Position numbers and translations under genes: made by a program | Source: Streptomyces sp. Tue6028 | GTDB taxonomy: Bacteria > Actinomycetota > Actinomycetes > Streptomycetales > Streptomycetaceae | NCBI RefSeq assembly: GCF_002300165.1 | Contig: NZ_MLCE01000021.1 | Span: forward strand, 248,001-312,000 | Direction of reading: 5' to 3' | Length of the DNA: 64,000 bases | In this document: positions 24,796 through 32,040 of the stretch, piece by piece | How the letters are laid out: every line of letters starts with the position of its first letter | Numbering within the stretch: position 1 is the first letter of the stretch | The notes under the pieces: model-generated | Database searches by the model: none | Told to the model about the DNA's origin: nothing | The model's input: the letters and a program-made list of their open reading frames with translations, nothing else

Positions 24796-25869
24796 ATGGA
24801 GACCGCCGTGATCCTCCCGGCCCGCGACGAGGAGGACGGCGTACTGCCGGCGCTGGAATCACTGGCCGCGCAGAGCACACCGCCCGACCTGATCGTGGTC
24901 GTGGTCAACAACTCCTCCGACCGGACCGAGGAGTTCGCCCGCGAGTTCGCCGGCCGTCCCGGCGTACCGCGCACCGTCGTCTTCAACCTGCCGGACAACC
25001 CGCACAAGAAGGCCGGCGCCCTCAACCACGGCATCGGCTGGCTGAACCGCGTACCCGGCGGACTCGCGGCCGCCGCGAAGTACCTGCTGGTCATGGACGC
25101 CGACACCAGCCTCCACCCGAAGTTCCTGGAGCGAGCGCGCAATGTCATGGCCTCCGACCGGCGCGTGGGCGGACTCAGCGCGACCTGCCTCGGCCGCACC
25201 GGTCTGTGGAAGAACCTCTGGCAGCGCTACCTGCTGGGCATGCAGATCATGGAGTACGGCCGCTATGCCCGAGGCCGCTACCGCTTCGGCATCCACAGCA
25301 TGTCGGGCGCCGGCTCCTTCTACCGCACCGAGGCACTGCTGAGCATCCTGCGCTGGCGCGGCGAGGTGTTCTGGGAGGACCACGCCAACCTCGTGGAGGA
25401 CTACGAGACGACGCTCGCGCTGAAGGAAGCGGGCTGGAAGGTCACGGCCAACCAGCACTGCATCGCCTACACCGACCTCATGCCCACCTTGCGTGAACTG
25501 ATCGGCCAGCGGGAGCGGTGGGGACGCGGCACGGTCGACACCCTGCGCCGCCGCGGCTGGACGAAGCACACGTGGTTCTCCATCACCAGCATGGTGCTCG
25601 GCTTCGCCGGCTTCCTCTACACCCTGGGCTGGCTGGCCACCTGGACCGGCGTGATCGCGAGCAAGGGCTTCGTCCTGGATCCCGTCTGGTTGTGCCTGGT
25701 CGCCTTCTGGATCGCGTACGCCGCCTTCCGCACCCGCCACCTCGGCTGGAAGGGCGTCCTCGTCGACGTCCTGATGCTGCCGGGTCTGGTCTTCTCCACC
25801 GTGCGCGCGTACTGGTTCGTCACCTCGGTGGTGAAGTCGTACGCCACCGGTGTCTCCGCCTGGAAGTGA
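24796..25869 (+). CDS. Membrane family 2 glycosyltransferase (cellulose/hyaluronan synthase-like)
   Basis: A 357-residue processive-type glycosyltransferase. The catalytic domain begins immediately (METAVILPARDEEDGV) and contains NNSSDRT, the metal site LLVMDADTSL near residue 100, and the acceptor motifs WEDHANLVEDYE and QRERWGRGT, a Q/RxxRW-like signature. Two to three C-terminal transmembrane segments follow from about 265. ATG 24796 (GGGAG 11 nt upstream) fits the family start. GTG 24772 or ATG 24622 would add a poorly conserved His/Arg-rich leader. A 61-residue membrane protein follows. Product unknown; likely an extracellular polysaccharide. Confidence 0.82.
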   Translation: METAVILPARDEEDGVLPALESLAAQSTPPDLIVVVVNNSSDRTEEFAREFAGRPGVPRTVVFNLPDNPHKKAGALNHGIGWLNRVPGGLAAAAKYLLVMDADTSLHPKFLERARNVMASDRRVGGLSATCLGRTGLWKNLWQRYLLGMQIMEYGRYARGRYRFGIHSMSGAGSFYRTEALLSILRWRGEVFWEDHANLVEDYETTLALKEAGWKVTANQHCIAYTDLMPTLRELIGQRERWGRGTVDTLRRRGWTKHTWFSITSMVLGFAGFLYTLGWLATWTGVIASKGFVLDPVWLCLVAFWIAYAAFRTRHLGWKGVLVDVLMLPGLVFSTVRAYWFVTSVVKSYATGVSAWK

Positions 25870-25960
25870 CCGGCACGGCGGCACCCACGCGTTCTCGTCA
25901 CCTGATGCACATGCCCCACCCAGCAGATGCGACCGACAGGTCGCCGAGAGGAAGAAGATC

Positions 25961-26146
25961 ATGAACTACCTCAGCGGCACCGGCACCGGAATCGTCGCCG
26001 GAGCCGCCTCCCTCGCGGCCACCGGCACCTCGTCGACCACCCACCTGATCATCGCGGCCAGCCTCGCCCTGGTCCTGGGCGGCCTGACCACCTACGCGGG
26101 GGCCGTCCGCCGCCGACGCCGCGACGCCAGCGCGGCCGGCCACTGA
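25961..26146 (+). CDS. Small single-pass membrane protein, 61 residues
   Basis: A 61-residue peptide with a Gly/Ala-rich first half, one transmembrane helix (HLIIAASLALVLGGLTTYAGA), and an Arg-rich cytoplasmic end (VRRRRRDASAAGH). ATG 25961 follows GAGAGGA. It lies 91 bp after the glycosyltransferase and before a terminator, so probably in the same transcript. It may be an accessory subunit of that membrane enzyme. No family recognised. Confidence 0.6.
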   Translation: MNYLSGTGTGIVAGAASLAATGTSSTTHLIIAASLALVLGGLTTYAGAVRRRRRDASAAGH

Positions 26147-26165
26147 GTCACGATCCGACGACGCT

Positions 26166-26204
26166 GTGGGCGGGGTCTTCCTCGAGCAGGAAGCACCCGC
26201 CCAC
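26166..26204 (+). terminator. Terminator hairpin after the glycosyltransferase operon
   Basis: GTGGGCGGG at 26166-26174 pairs with CCCGCCCAC at 26196-26204. The stem is extended by TCTTCCT pairing with AGGAAG around a CGAGC loop. It lies 20 bp after the 61-residue gene and marks the end of that transcript. Base composition drops visibly to its right. Confidence 0.8.
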
Positions 26205-26442
26205 CTCTGGTCCGCGCCCACCGTCGCTGTACGTCGCCCCTCGACGTCACGCTTTGAAGGTCATTACAACGACTTCTATTTCCGGCGCAAGAAGATTTTA
26301 GAAGACAACCCGTTCGACTCATGGCGTGCGGATCGATGTGCGGGTGGACATTAATGAAGAAATGCTCTCCTCAACGTTTCCCCTGCCCTAGGGTCACTCA
26401 TTTGCCGCGCATCTGGAGGAGTGTGAGCGGCGTTAGCGGGAT
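26205..26442. other. A+T-richer spacer, possible foreign DNA boundary
   Basis: This stretch holds runs such as TTCTATTTCC, AAGATTTTAGAAG and ATTAATGAAG, unlike the surrounding DNA. No gene is supported. It probably contains the promoter of the DUF2637 gene pair and marks the start of DNA of different origin. Confidence 0.5.
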
Positions 26443-26727
26443 ATGACGAAAGCAAGGCCTCATGGCATGCCTCGCTGCGACACGGGGGAGGGTAAACCGC
26501 TCGTGACCCGTGACGCGAAAGCGGAGAAATACGCTTACGTGACTGGTGTGGCAAACTCGGCGCTCGTGCCGCGTAACGCCTTGCGTGAGCGTGACGCGCG
26601 AGTCAAAGTGCAGGTCGGTGAGTCACTGCTCCGCGAGTTCCTTGTGCTGCTGGAGGCGCTTCAGGAGGAACTGGATCAGCGGTGGAACCGTCAGGAAGAG
26701 TTCGACTGCCACGCGGACCGTGCGTAA
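26443..26727 (+). CDS. Hypothetical protein upstream of the DUF2637 gene
   Basis: A 94-residue protein from ATG 26443. A GTG at 26503 with GGAGGG 10 nt upstream would give 74 residues and may be the true start. The C-terminal half is an amphipathic, Leu/Glu-rich helix likely to form a coiled coil (ESLLREFLVLLEALQEELDQRWN). Codon use is more A/T-tolerant than neighbours. It ends 15 bp before the DUF2637 gene, so the two are probably co-transcribed. Function unknown; similar small partners accompany SpdB-like genes on actinomycete mobile elements. Confidence 0.5.
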   Translation: MTKARPHGMPRCDTGEGKPLVTRDAKAEKYAYVTGVANSALVPRNALRERDARVKVQVGESLLREFLVLLEALQEELDQRWNRQEEFDCHADRA

Positions 26728-26742
26728 AGGGGGCGCATTTCT

Positions 26743-27537
26743 GTGAACCGAGAGTATGCGGATCCCTCCTTTGCGCAGCATGAATGGTATTCCGACGCAT
26801 ACTCGTATGGGTCGGGTGCCGGCTGGCACGACACCCCTGTCGATGCCTTGCATCCAGGGGCACCATTGGTGATGCCCCCCGACTCGGGCTGGGACCCGGT
26901 CGAGGAACTCGCGTACCTCTTGCAGGAGGCCGTTCCGCCGGAGCCGGCGGCCGTTCCGGCGGAGCCGGTGGCCGTGGTGCCGCCACCGCGCAGCGAGTCG
27001 GCACCCGGCGTCGACTTCAGCGACCCGATGGAGAATCTGGCGAAGATCACCGCCCAGCTTCCGCCCATCCGGAAGTCCTCTGCCGCGCATCGGAAGATTC
27101 GAGTCAGAAGACCCCGAATCAAGTGGTTTCGAACGGGCAGCCTGGTCATCCTCGCATTCATTGCCGTCATCGTGGCGATGGTCAGCGTTTTCGGTGGCAT
27201 GGCGGCCTACGCGCCTCTGCAGAGCATTTCGTCCGACTCGAGCAACGGGACGATCCCGCAGTGGCCCATTCTCGTGTACGGCCCCTGGATGGTGGCCTCT
27301 CTCTCCATCCTGCGGACCGCCTTGCATCGGCGCCGGGCCATGCACTCATGGTTCATCGTTCTGCTGTTCTCCTCCGTGGCGATCACGTTGTGTGTGGCTG
27401 AGGCCGACAAGACCCTCACCGGTATCGCCGGAGCCGCCCTGCCCGCTCTGGCGTCCCTGGCGTGCTTCCAGCAGCTCGTCCGGCAGATCACCTTGACCCT
27501 GCCGCCGCGGCAGGCGTCACGCCGTCACCGGCAGTAG
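26743..27537 (+). CDS. DUF2637 (SpdB-like) membrane protein
   Basis: A 264-residue protein. Residues 1-120 are an acidic, Pro-rich cytoplasmic region. From about 128 there are four hydrophobic segments (near 130-154, 174-190, 200-221 and 225-246) followed by a basic tail. The helix pattern and ILRTALHRRRAMHSW resemble DUF2637 proteins, often found as spread or transfer-associated genes on Streptomyces integrative plasmids. GTG 26743 follows AAGGGGG. With the gene before it, it lies just outside the left att repeat, so it may be a relic of another element at the same tRNA. Confidence 0.62.
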   Translation: MNREYADPSFAQHEWYSDAYSYGSGAGWHDTPVDALHPGAPLVMPPDSGWDPVEELAYLLQEAVPPEPAAVPAEPVAVVPPPRSESAPGVDFSDPMENLAKITAQLPPIRKSSAAHRKIRVRRPRIKWFRTGSLVILAFIAVIVAMVSVFGGMAAYAPLQSISSDSSNGTIPQWPILVYGPWMVASLSILRTALHRRRAMHSWFIVLLFSSVAITLCVAEADKTLTGIAGAALPALASLACFQQLVRQITLTLPPRQASRRHRQ

Positions 27538-27734
27538 CGCAGACCCGGCCGGGGCAGGACCGCGCGGTGCGGGCGGCCTCCACCAGTAGTGAGCGTTGTG
27601 ACGCGGTCGGTCTGTCGGGGATCGAAGTCGTGTGCGCGGGCCGGAAGTTCGATGCCCTGAATAGGGTGATCCGGACGGTCGGCGTTCCGGCGCGCACCCG
27701 GCATGCGACGCGTGTTCGCAGCGGACAGCGAAAA

Positions 27735-27759
27735 GGCTCGGGTCGATGACCTGGGCCTC
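27735..27759 (-). terminator. Probable original tRNA-Gly terminator, now displaced
   Basis: AGGCTCGGGTC and GACCTGGGCCT form an 11-bp stem with two G-U pairs around GAT. On the minus strand the stem is followed by TTTTC. It stands 3 bp beyond the partial tRNA copy at the position a tRNA terminator would hold, suggesting the chromosomal tRNA-Gly was read into it before the insertion. Confidence 0.55.
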
Positions 27760-27762
27760 TTT

Positions 27763-27810
27763 CATGGAGCGGGTGACGAGAATCGAACTCGCGCTCTCAG
27801 CTTGGGAAGC
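27763..27810 (-). repeat. Left att site: 48-bp copy of the tRNA-Gly 3' part
   Basis: These 48 bp are identical, and in the same orientation, to 42917-42964, the CCA end through the anticodon of tRNA-Gly(CCC). The identity stops at AAGC, after which the tRNA 5' half is missing and unrelated sequence follows. It is therefore a fragment, not a functional tRNA. Such partial duplications are left when an element integrates at a tRNA 3' end. Confidence 0.93.
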
Positions 27811-27888
27811 GACGGCGCTTGGGCGGCCGGACGGTCGCTGACCTGCGCTGATTCGGCGTGCTGGCACGGTTGCGCGGGCCTGATCACA

Positions 27889-27936
27889 CCGCTGTTGACC
27901 GTAGTTGTCCGCTGTTACGGGCACGCTATGGGCACG
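27889..27936. repeat. Short direct repeats next to the left att site
   Basis: CCGCTGTTGAC at 27889-27899 is followed by CCGCTGTTAC at 27909-27918, and GGGCACG occurs at 27919-27925 and 27930-27936. Repeats of this size about 80-125 bp inside an att core are where arm-type integrase sites usually lie. That identity is inferred from position only. Confidence 0.4.
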
Positions 27937-28115
27937 GGGCGCGAAGACCGGTGGGCAGAGCGCGTGCACGGAGGGGCACGGTGTTGGCCGGGGCTCGGTC
28001 GGACGTCCAGTTGGGTAACGCCTTCGCGTGTGCACAGAGCTTGGGTGAAGCCCGTTCTACGTTGCAAGGCCGGCGGTCGCGGCATGCTCGGAACGGCCGA
28101 CGCTCGCCGTTGGTT

Positions 28116-28538
28116 TCATTTGCCGGCTTCGGGGCCGTACCACTGGAGTGCCTGGCCGGTGACGGCGGCGATGCACTCGAAGTCCCGGTCGCGGTGCAGC
28201 AGAGTGAGCCCCTGCAGTTCGGCCGTGGCGGCCACCACGAGGTCGACGGCCCCGGCGCTGCGGTGCTGTCCGCGTTGGGTGAGGATCTCCTGGACCTGCC
28301 AGGCGCGGTCGTAGGCGCGGTCGTCGACAGGCACCCAGCCGAAGAGCAGGCGCATGTTGTCGATGCCTTGTGCGCGGTCGGCGGCGGAACGTGCGCTGTA
28401 GAAGAACTCCAGCTCGGTGATGGGACAGGTGGCGATGAGCCCGGCTGCTGCTGCCTGGTCCCACCCGAACTGCTCGGCGTCGCCGCGCAGCAGGCGGGCA
28501 AGCGCGCTGGTGTCGATCAGGTATTGCGCGGCGTTCAC
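28116..28538 (-). CDS. vapC: PIN-domain toxin VapC (module 1)
   Basis: A 140-residue PIN-domain ribonuclease toxin. The first acidic residue is in YLIDTSALARLL (Asp9), the second group is ITELEFFYSAR, and the third is GAVDLVVAATAE near residue 100, followed by LLHRDRDFECIA. Together these make the Mg2+ site. The GTG at 28538 overlaps the antitoxin stop as GTGA, the usual coupled order antitoxin-toxin. It should cleave RNA when free of VapB. It differs clearly from the second VapC at 29235, so the two modules are not a recent duplication. Confidence 0.88.
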   Translation of the reverse strand: MNAAQYLIDTSALARLLRGDAEQFGWDQAAAAGLIATCPITELEFFYSARSAADRAQGIDNMRLLFGWVPVDDRAYDRAWQVQEILTQRGQHRSAGAVDLVVAATAELQGLTLLHRDRDFECIAAVTGQALQWYGPEAGK

Positions 28539-28750
28539 CGGCGGAAATTCCCCTTGTCCTCGAAGAGGTCCAGGTCAAACGCACCCTCGGCGGCCGCGGC
28601 CCGCAGACGGGTAAGCGCCAGAGCGCGCCGCCGGTTCTCCAGCACTTCGCGCAACGCGGTGTTCACTGTCTCCTTCTTGGTGCTGGTGCCCAGAGCCTGG
28701 GCCACCTCCGCTACCAGCTGATCGTCGAGGTCGATCACGGTTCGACTCAT
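28535..28750 (-). CDS. vapB: Antitoxin VapB (module 1)
   Basis: A 71-residue antitoxin. An N-terminal ribbon-helix-helix DNA-binding part (SRTVIDLDDQLVAEVAQALG, then STKKETVNTALREVL) precedes a C-terminal tail (FDLDLFEDKGNFRR) that would clamp the VapC active site. ATG 28750 follows AAGGGAGG. It overlaps vapC by 4 bp. An A+T-rich upstream region with the palindrome TGATATCA at 28765-28772 is a possible self-repression site. Confidence 0.87.
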   Translation of the reverse strand: MSRTVIDLDDQLVAEVAQALGTSTKKETVNTALREVLENRRRALALTRLRAAAAEGAFDLDLFEDKGNFRR

Positions 28751-28960
28751 CGGCCAACCTCCCTTGATATCATTGCTGTCATCTTTTATATCCTAGGTGA
28801 TGTGTGACAGGTCGGTCCAACAGGGCAGGACGATCAGCCAGGCGTCGCGGGGGGCGCGCGGCGCTTCGCGCCGACCGACGGGCATCGCCTGCCGGACTGA
28901 TCTGGAGTGTCCGTTGCGATTGCACATCTGACGTTCGGATGTGGCAGATGTGGCGTCGTC

Positions 28961-29000
28961 AATGTTGGTGACATACTCTTCTATGTACATCACCAACATT
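28961..29000. promoter_or_regulatory. Operator of vapBC module 2
   Basis: AATGTTGGTGA at 28961-28971 and TCACCAACATT at 28990-29000 are perfect 11-bp inverted arms, with TAC and GTA inside extending the symmetry. It stands 17 bp before the vapB start. Antitoxins of this ribbon-helix-helix type bind such palindromes to repress their own promoter. Confidence 0.75.
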
Positions 29001-29016
29001 TCGTAGGGGGGCTCGT

Positions 29017-29238
29017 ATGTCTGTGACCCAGATCGACATCGATGATGACGCCCTGGAGCGCGCCATGTCTCTGGCCAAGGTCAGGACCAAGAAGGAGGCG
29101 GTCAACCTGGCTCTGCACTTCTACGCCGAACAGCAGGAGCGTGCGGCGCGCATCAGCCGTCACTTCGAGCGTGCGCGTGAGTGGGGTGCCGTCGAGGACG
29201 CCGAGCGCCTGCACCGGGCGGAGAAGCACAGCCGGTGA
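29017..29238 (+). CDS. vapB: Antitoxin VapB (module 2)
   Basis: A 73-residue antitoxin with a ribbon-helix-helix start (SVTQIDIDDDALERAMSLAK, then VRTKKEAVNLALHFY) and a charged C-terminal tail that should bind VapC. ATG 29017 has a TAGGGGGG ribosome site. A perfect palindrome lies just upstream. It overlaps the toxin gene by 4 bp. It diverges from module 1, only about 270 bp away. Confidence 0.87.
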   Translation: MSVTQIDIDDDALERAMSLAKVRTKKEAVNLALHFYAEQQERAARISRHFERAREWGAVEDAERLHRAEKHSR

Positions 29239-29645
29239 TCTACTTGCTCGACACCTCCGGCCTGGTCCGGCTGCTCCGCGAACCAAAACTGCAGTCGGCC
29301 TGGTACGACGCGATCGACGCCGGGGCCGTCGCATCCTGCTACGTGCAACGCACCGAGTTCCTGTACAGCGCCCGGAACGGTCGTGAGTACGACGAGATCG
29401 CGGAGATGTTCACCGACCTCTATCCCGACGTGTCGGTGCCGAAGAACGCGGGGCGTTGGATCAGCGCGGTGCAACGCCGTACGGCCCAGGCCGGGGAGCA
29501 TCGCAGCGCCTCGGCGGTGGACCTCGTCATCGCCGCCACCGCCGCCCACCACGGCCTGGCTGTCCTCCACGACGATGCCGACTACCGGGCCATTGCCCGA
29601 CACGCATCCGACTTGCTCGAACACAACGTGCACGACATCGCCTGA
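29235..29645 (+). CDS. vapC: PIN-domain toxin VapC (module 2)
   Basis: A 136-residue PIN-domain toxin from GTG 29235, coupled to vapB by a GTGA overlap. The acidic site includes IYLLDTSGLVRLL (Asp6), RTEFLYSARNG, SAVDLVIAATAA near residue 97, and LHDDADYRAIA. It is expected to be an Mg2+-dependent endoribonuclease, neutral while bound by its antitoxin. Presence of two vapBC pairs near the island end suggests a role in keeping the island. Confidence 0.88.
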   Translation: MIYLLDTSGLVRLLREPKLQSAWYDAIDAGAVASCYVQRTEFLYSARNGREYDEIAEMFTDLYPDVSVPKNAGRWISAVQRRTAQAGEHRSASAVDLVIAATAAHHGLAVLHDDADYRAIARHASDLLEHNVHDIA

Positions 29646-29649
29646 GGCG

Positions 29650-30055
29650 CGTTCCCCCGTTGCGCGTCATGGAACGGCTCGACGCCGGCACCTGCCCTGG
29701 TGTTGTCCGACCTGACCGAGACCCTGGCGCAGAGCCTCCTGGCCACCGCCCTGACCGGCGAACAGTCCCGCCACACCGGCCTGGCCCGGGGTCAAGGCGC
29801 GAGCGGGACTGCGGGCGTCGTCCAACATGCGTTGGCCGATGGCTGGTCGAGGAGCGGCCAGGGCCTCCCAGGTTTGGTCGTTGAGGATGCGTTCGGCGTG
29901 CTGGGGGAAGGGTACGAACGGGCACCAGGTCGTTCGGCGGAGTGTCCTGCCGCTGCCGCCATCCCGTCGATCCGCAAGGTGACGTCCTCGGCCGCGGCAT
30001 AGGCGAACACGTCCTCCAGGGTCCCCAGCCGGATGCCACAGATGCGCGCCCGGCG
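29650..30055 (-). pseudogene. Transposase relic (IS5-like DDE family)
   Basis: Minus-strand translation in one frame gives GIRLGTLEDVFAYAAAEDV followed by LRIDGMA. This resembles the region of DDE transposases where a VFAYA-x-ELRLDGTE type sequence holds the first catalytic acid; here the expected glutamate is replaced. Another frame continues with LNDQTWEALAAPRPAIG. The pieces sit in different frames with no start or full length, so this is a decayed insertion-sequence fragment. Family assignment is tentative. Confidence 0.45.
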
Positions 30056-30649
30056 TCACACAGTGGTGACGACCTCGTCGTAGGCCAGGCGCGGGCTGCG
30101 CGAGAACCAGGCGGCATCTCCGGGTGTGCCGATGTTGACCACGACCAGTACGGAGTGCTCGCCGTCACCGAAGAATTCCTTGTCGATCCCCTCGGCGTCG
30201 AATCCCGTCATCGGGCCGGCCGCCAGACCGGCGGCGCGGACGCCGACGATGAAGTAACCGACCTGCAACGCTGCATTGAGCGCAGCGGACCTCTCCCGCA
30301 CCACGCGTTCGGCGAAGAGCAGGTCCTTGGCCTGCGGGAAGTGCGGGAACTGGGTCGGCAACTCCTCATGGAACTCGTTGTCCGCGGCGAGGATCGCGAC
30401 CAGCGGGGCGGTGGCGGTCTTCTTCTGGTTGCCCTCGGCGAGATGCGGCACCAGCCGCTGCCGCGCGTCGTCGGAGCGGACCAGGACGATCCGCAGCGGC
30501 TGCTGGTTCATCGAGGTGGGGCCGTACTTGACGAGGTCGTAGATGGCCCTCATCTGTTCGTCCGTCACCGGCTCATCGGTGAAGGTATTGGCTGTCCGGG
30601 CCTCTCGGAACAGAAGGTCCTGGGCGGTGGGGTGGAGTGCGAGAGACAT
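30056..30649 (-). CDS. Nitroreductase family protein, RutE/HadB-like
   Basis: A 197-residue FMN-dependent nitroreductase-fold protein closest in pattern to RutE (malonic semialdehyde reductase-like). DLVKYGPTSMNQQPLRIVLV and EGNQKKTATAPL are the FMN-binding segments, and AGLAAGPMTGFD is a family motif near residue 150. ATG 30649 follows AGGGATG. A second, internally deleted copy of the same gene lies at 42439-42762 near the other island end. In the island it may reduce a nitro or aldehyde intermediate, but it is not part of the hydroxyquinol operon. Confidence 0.85.
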   Translation of the reverse strand: MSLALHPTAQDLLFREARTANTFTDEPVTDEQMRAIYDLVKYGPTSMNQQPLRIVLVRSDDARQRLVPHLAEGNQKKTATAPLVAILAADNEFHEELPTQFPHFPQAKDLLFAERVVRERSAALNAALQVGYFIVGVRAAGLAAGPMTGFDAEGIDKEFFGDGEHSVLVVVNIGTPGDAAWFSRSPRLAYDEVVTTV

Positions 30650-31089
30650 GACGCATCCCTGTTTCGGTAATGGTGGATGGTGTGCGCAGAAGAGTCGGGC
30701 GCTGACGCCCGGCCGATTCACGGCGGTGTTGGTGCGCCTGCGACTCGGGCGCGTTCGACGGGGACGCCGCCTGGACCGACGGCTTCGAAAAAGCCGGCGT
30801 CGACGCGGCCGCGCCCTGCGGTCCGCTGGCATCGCGATCAGCTTCGGGCAGGCACCGGCCAGGGGCATCGCCTATTCGAGCGATCCTTGCTGCTGGATGG
30901 CCAACCGGAGCGTGCCACAAAGAAACCGGTCTGGATGAACCCCGCGATCCCTAAGGCTGATGGCCCTTCACCTGATCGTCCGGGGCGAGCAGCACAGGGT
31001 GGTGCGGCGTGATGTCGAAGTGGATGCGGTGGGCTGGACGCGCGGGGCGGGGGATGGCATGGATGTGTCCGCCCCGTCCGCTGGCAAGG
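30650..31089. other. Non-coding region with gene debris
   Basis: No intact gene. Fragments such as GDAAWTDGFEKAGVD and SFGQAPARGIAYSS can be read on the plus strand, but no family is recognisable. This looks like decayed DNA between the nitroreductase gene and the CoA-transferase remnant. Confidence 0.45.
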
Positions 31090-31642
31090 CATGTCTTCCG
31101 GGCGGTGGACTTGCTGAAGACGAGGTTGCCGTGCTCGTCGCCCTTCGTGGCCCGCACCAGCGCGAAGTCGGTGCGGATGCCGCGCTCCAGCACGTACCGG
31201 GTGCCGTCGAACTCGCGGACCTCCTTCGGCGGCGAGGCCGGCGCCACGCCGCCCGAGCCGTCGTAGCGCCAGGGCAGCCCGCCGTCGGCGACCTGCGTAC
31301 CCACCCCGGCCGGGGTGTAGAAGGCGGGGATCCCGGCGCCGCCGGCTCGCACTGAGGGATCAGCTCGACCTGCAGCTCACCGGCCGGATACTGCCGGGCG
31401 AACTCCTTGTTCGCGCCGATGTACGACCCCGTCACACGGGCGATCCGCCCGGCCCCGAGTAGCACGGCCAGGCCCGACTCCATCGCCCCGCAGTTGTTCG
31501 AGACCACGCTGAGCCCCGACACCCTGCGCTCGAACAGGGCCTGGATCAGCACATCCGGCACACCGCTCAACCCGAACCCGCCCACCGCCGCCGACGCACC
31601 CTCCGGCAGATCCGAAACAGCCTCCAAAGCCGTGGCGACCAC
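31090..31642 (-). pseudogene. Broken CoA-transferase alpha subunit (3-oxoadipate/3-oxoacid type)
   Basis: The first frame (31642 down to about 31345) encodes VGGFGLSGVPDVLIQALFER, NNCGAMESGLAVLL, SYIGANKEFARQYPAGELQ and VELIPQ, clear class I CoA-transferase alpha sequence. A small deletion then shifts the frame. The second frame (from about 31352) continues RAGGAGIPAFYTPAGVGTQ through ALVRATKGDEHGNLVFSK and then loses similarity. The N-terminal start codon is also missing, and no beta subunit follows. In hydroxyquinol or beta-ketoadipate pathways this enzyme activates 3-oxoadipate, so its loss matters for the cluster beside it. Confidence 0.82.
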
Positions 31643-32040
31643 CTCATCCGTCTTCCTTTATTCTGCCTCTCAACGATGTGGACCCATCGGACGCTGTTTT
31701 TCGTGACGCAGCATCAAGAATTCGGCCGGGCTCTCCAATATCGTTGCGGACGTCGTGGGAATTGCGGGAGCGGATTTGCCGCAGACCCGCCCGCCTCCTC
31801 GCGTCGCGTCCCACCCGTCAGACACGTGCTTCCACGCTGCAACGCCTGGGCATCCATCGGCATCCCGCAGATGAGGGATATCGCATCCGATCCACAGGCC
31901 GCTGGGTCGGTGCACGTCGCGCGAAAAGGGTATTCCCGCGCCGATCCGCGTTATCACTCACAGATCTTATTGACGCACATCATCCGAGTGTCGACGCTTT
32001 CCTCCATGAATACAGGAGTGGTAGGACCGAGGAAATTCTC
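31643..32040. other. Leader region of the hydroxyquinol operon
   Basis: About 400 bp between the CoA-transferase remnant and the maleylacetate reductase gene. It is less G+C-rich than its surroundings and contains a plausible promoter at 31970-31998. No gene is supported, although open frames cross it on both strands. Confidence 0.55.
31970..31998 (+). promoter_or_regulatory. Candidate promoter of the hydroxyquinol operon
   Basis: TTGACG (31970-31975) and GACGCT (31993-31998) are separated by 17 bp and resemble a housekeeping sigma promoter, giving a leader of about 35 nt before the maleylacetate reductase ATG. Judged from sequence match only. Confidence 0.35.

Larger units (their letters stand above)
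27538..28115. other. Intergenic region holding the left island boundary
   Basis: No gene is supported in these 578 bp. They contain a hairpin at 27735-27759, the 48-bp partial tRNA copy at 27763-27810, and short direct repeats at 27889-27936. Open frames on both strands are G+C-driven and carry no recognisable protein sequence. Confidence 0.7.

Noticed and set aside
27763..27810. A second tRNA-Gly gene
   Set aside because: Only the 3' 48 bp match. The 5' acceptor strand and D arm are missing, so it cannot fold as a tRNA.
31678..32040. An N-terminal extension of maleylacetate reductase
   Set aside because: The added 121 residues have no similarity to the family and the ATG at 32041 has its own ribosome site.
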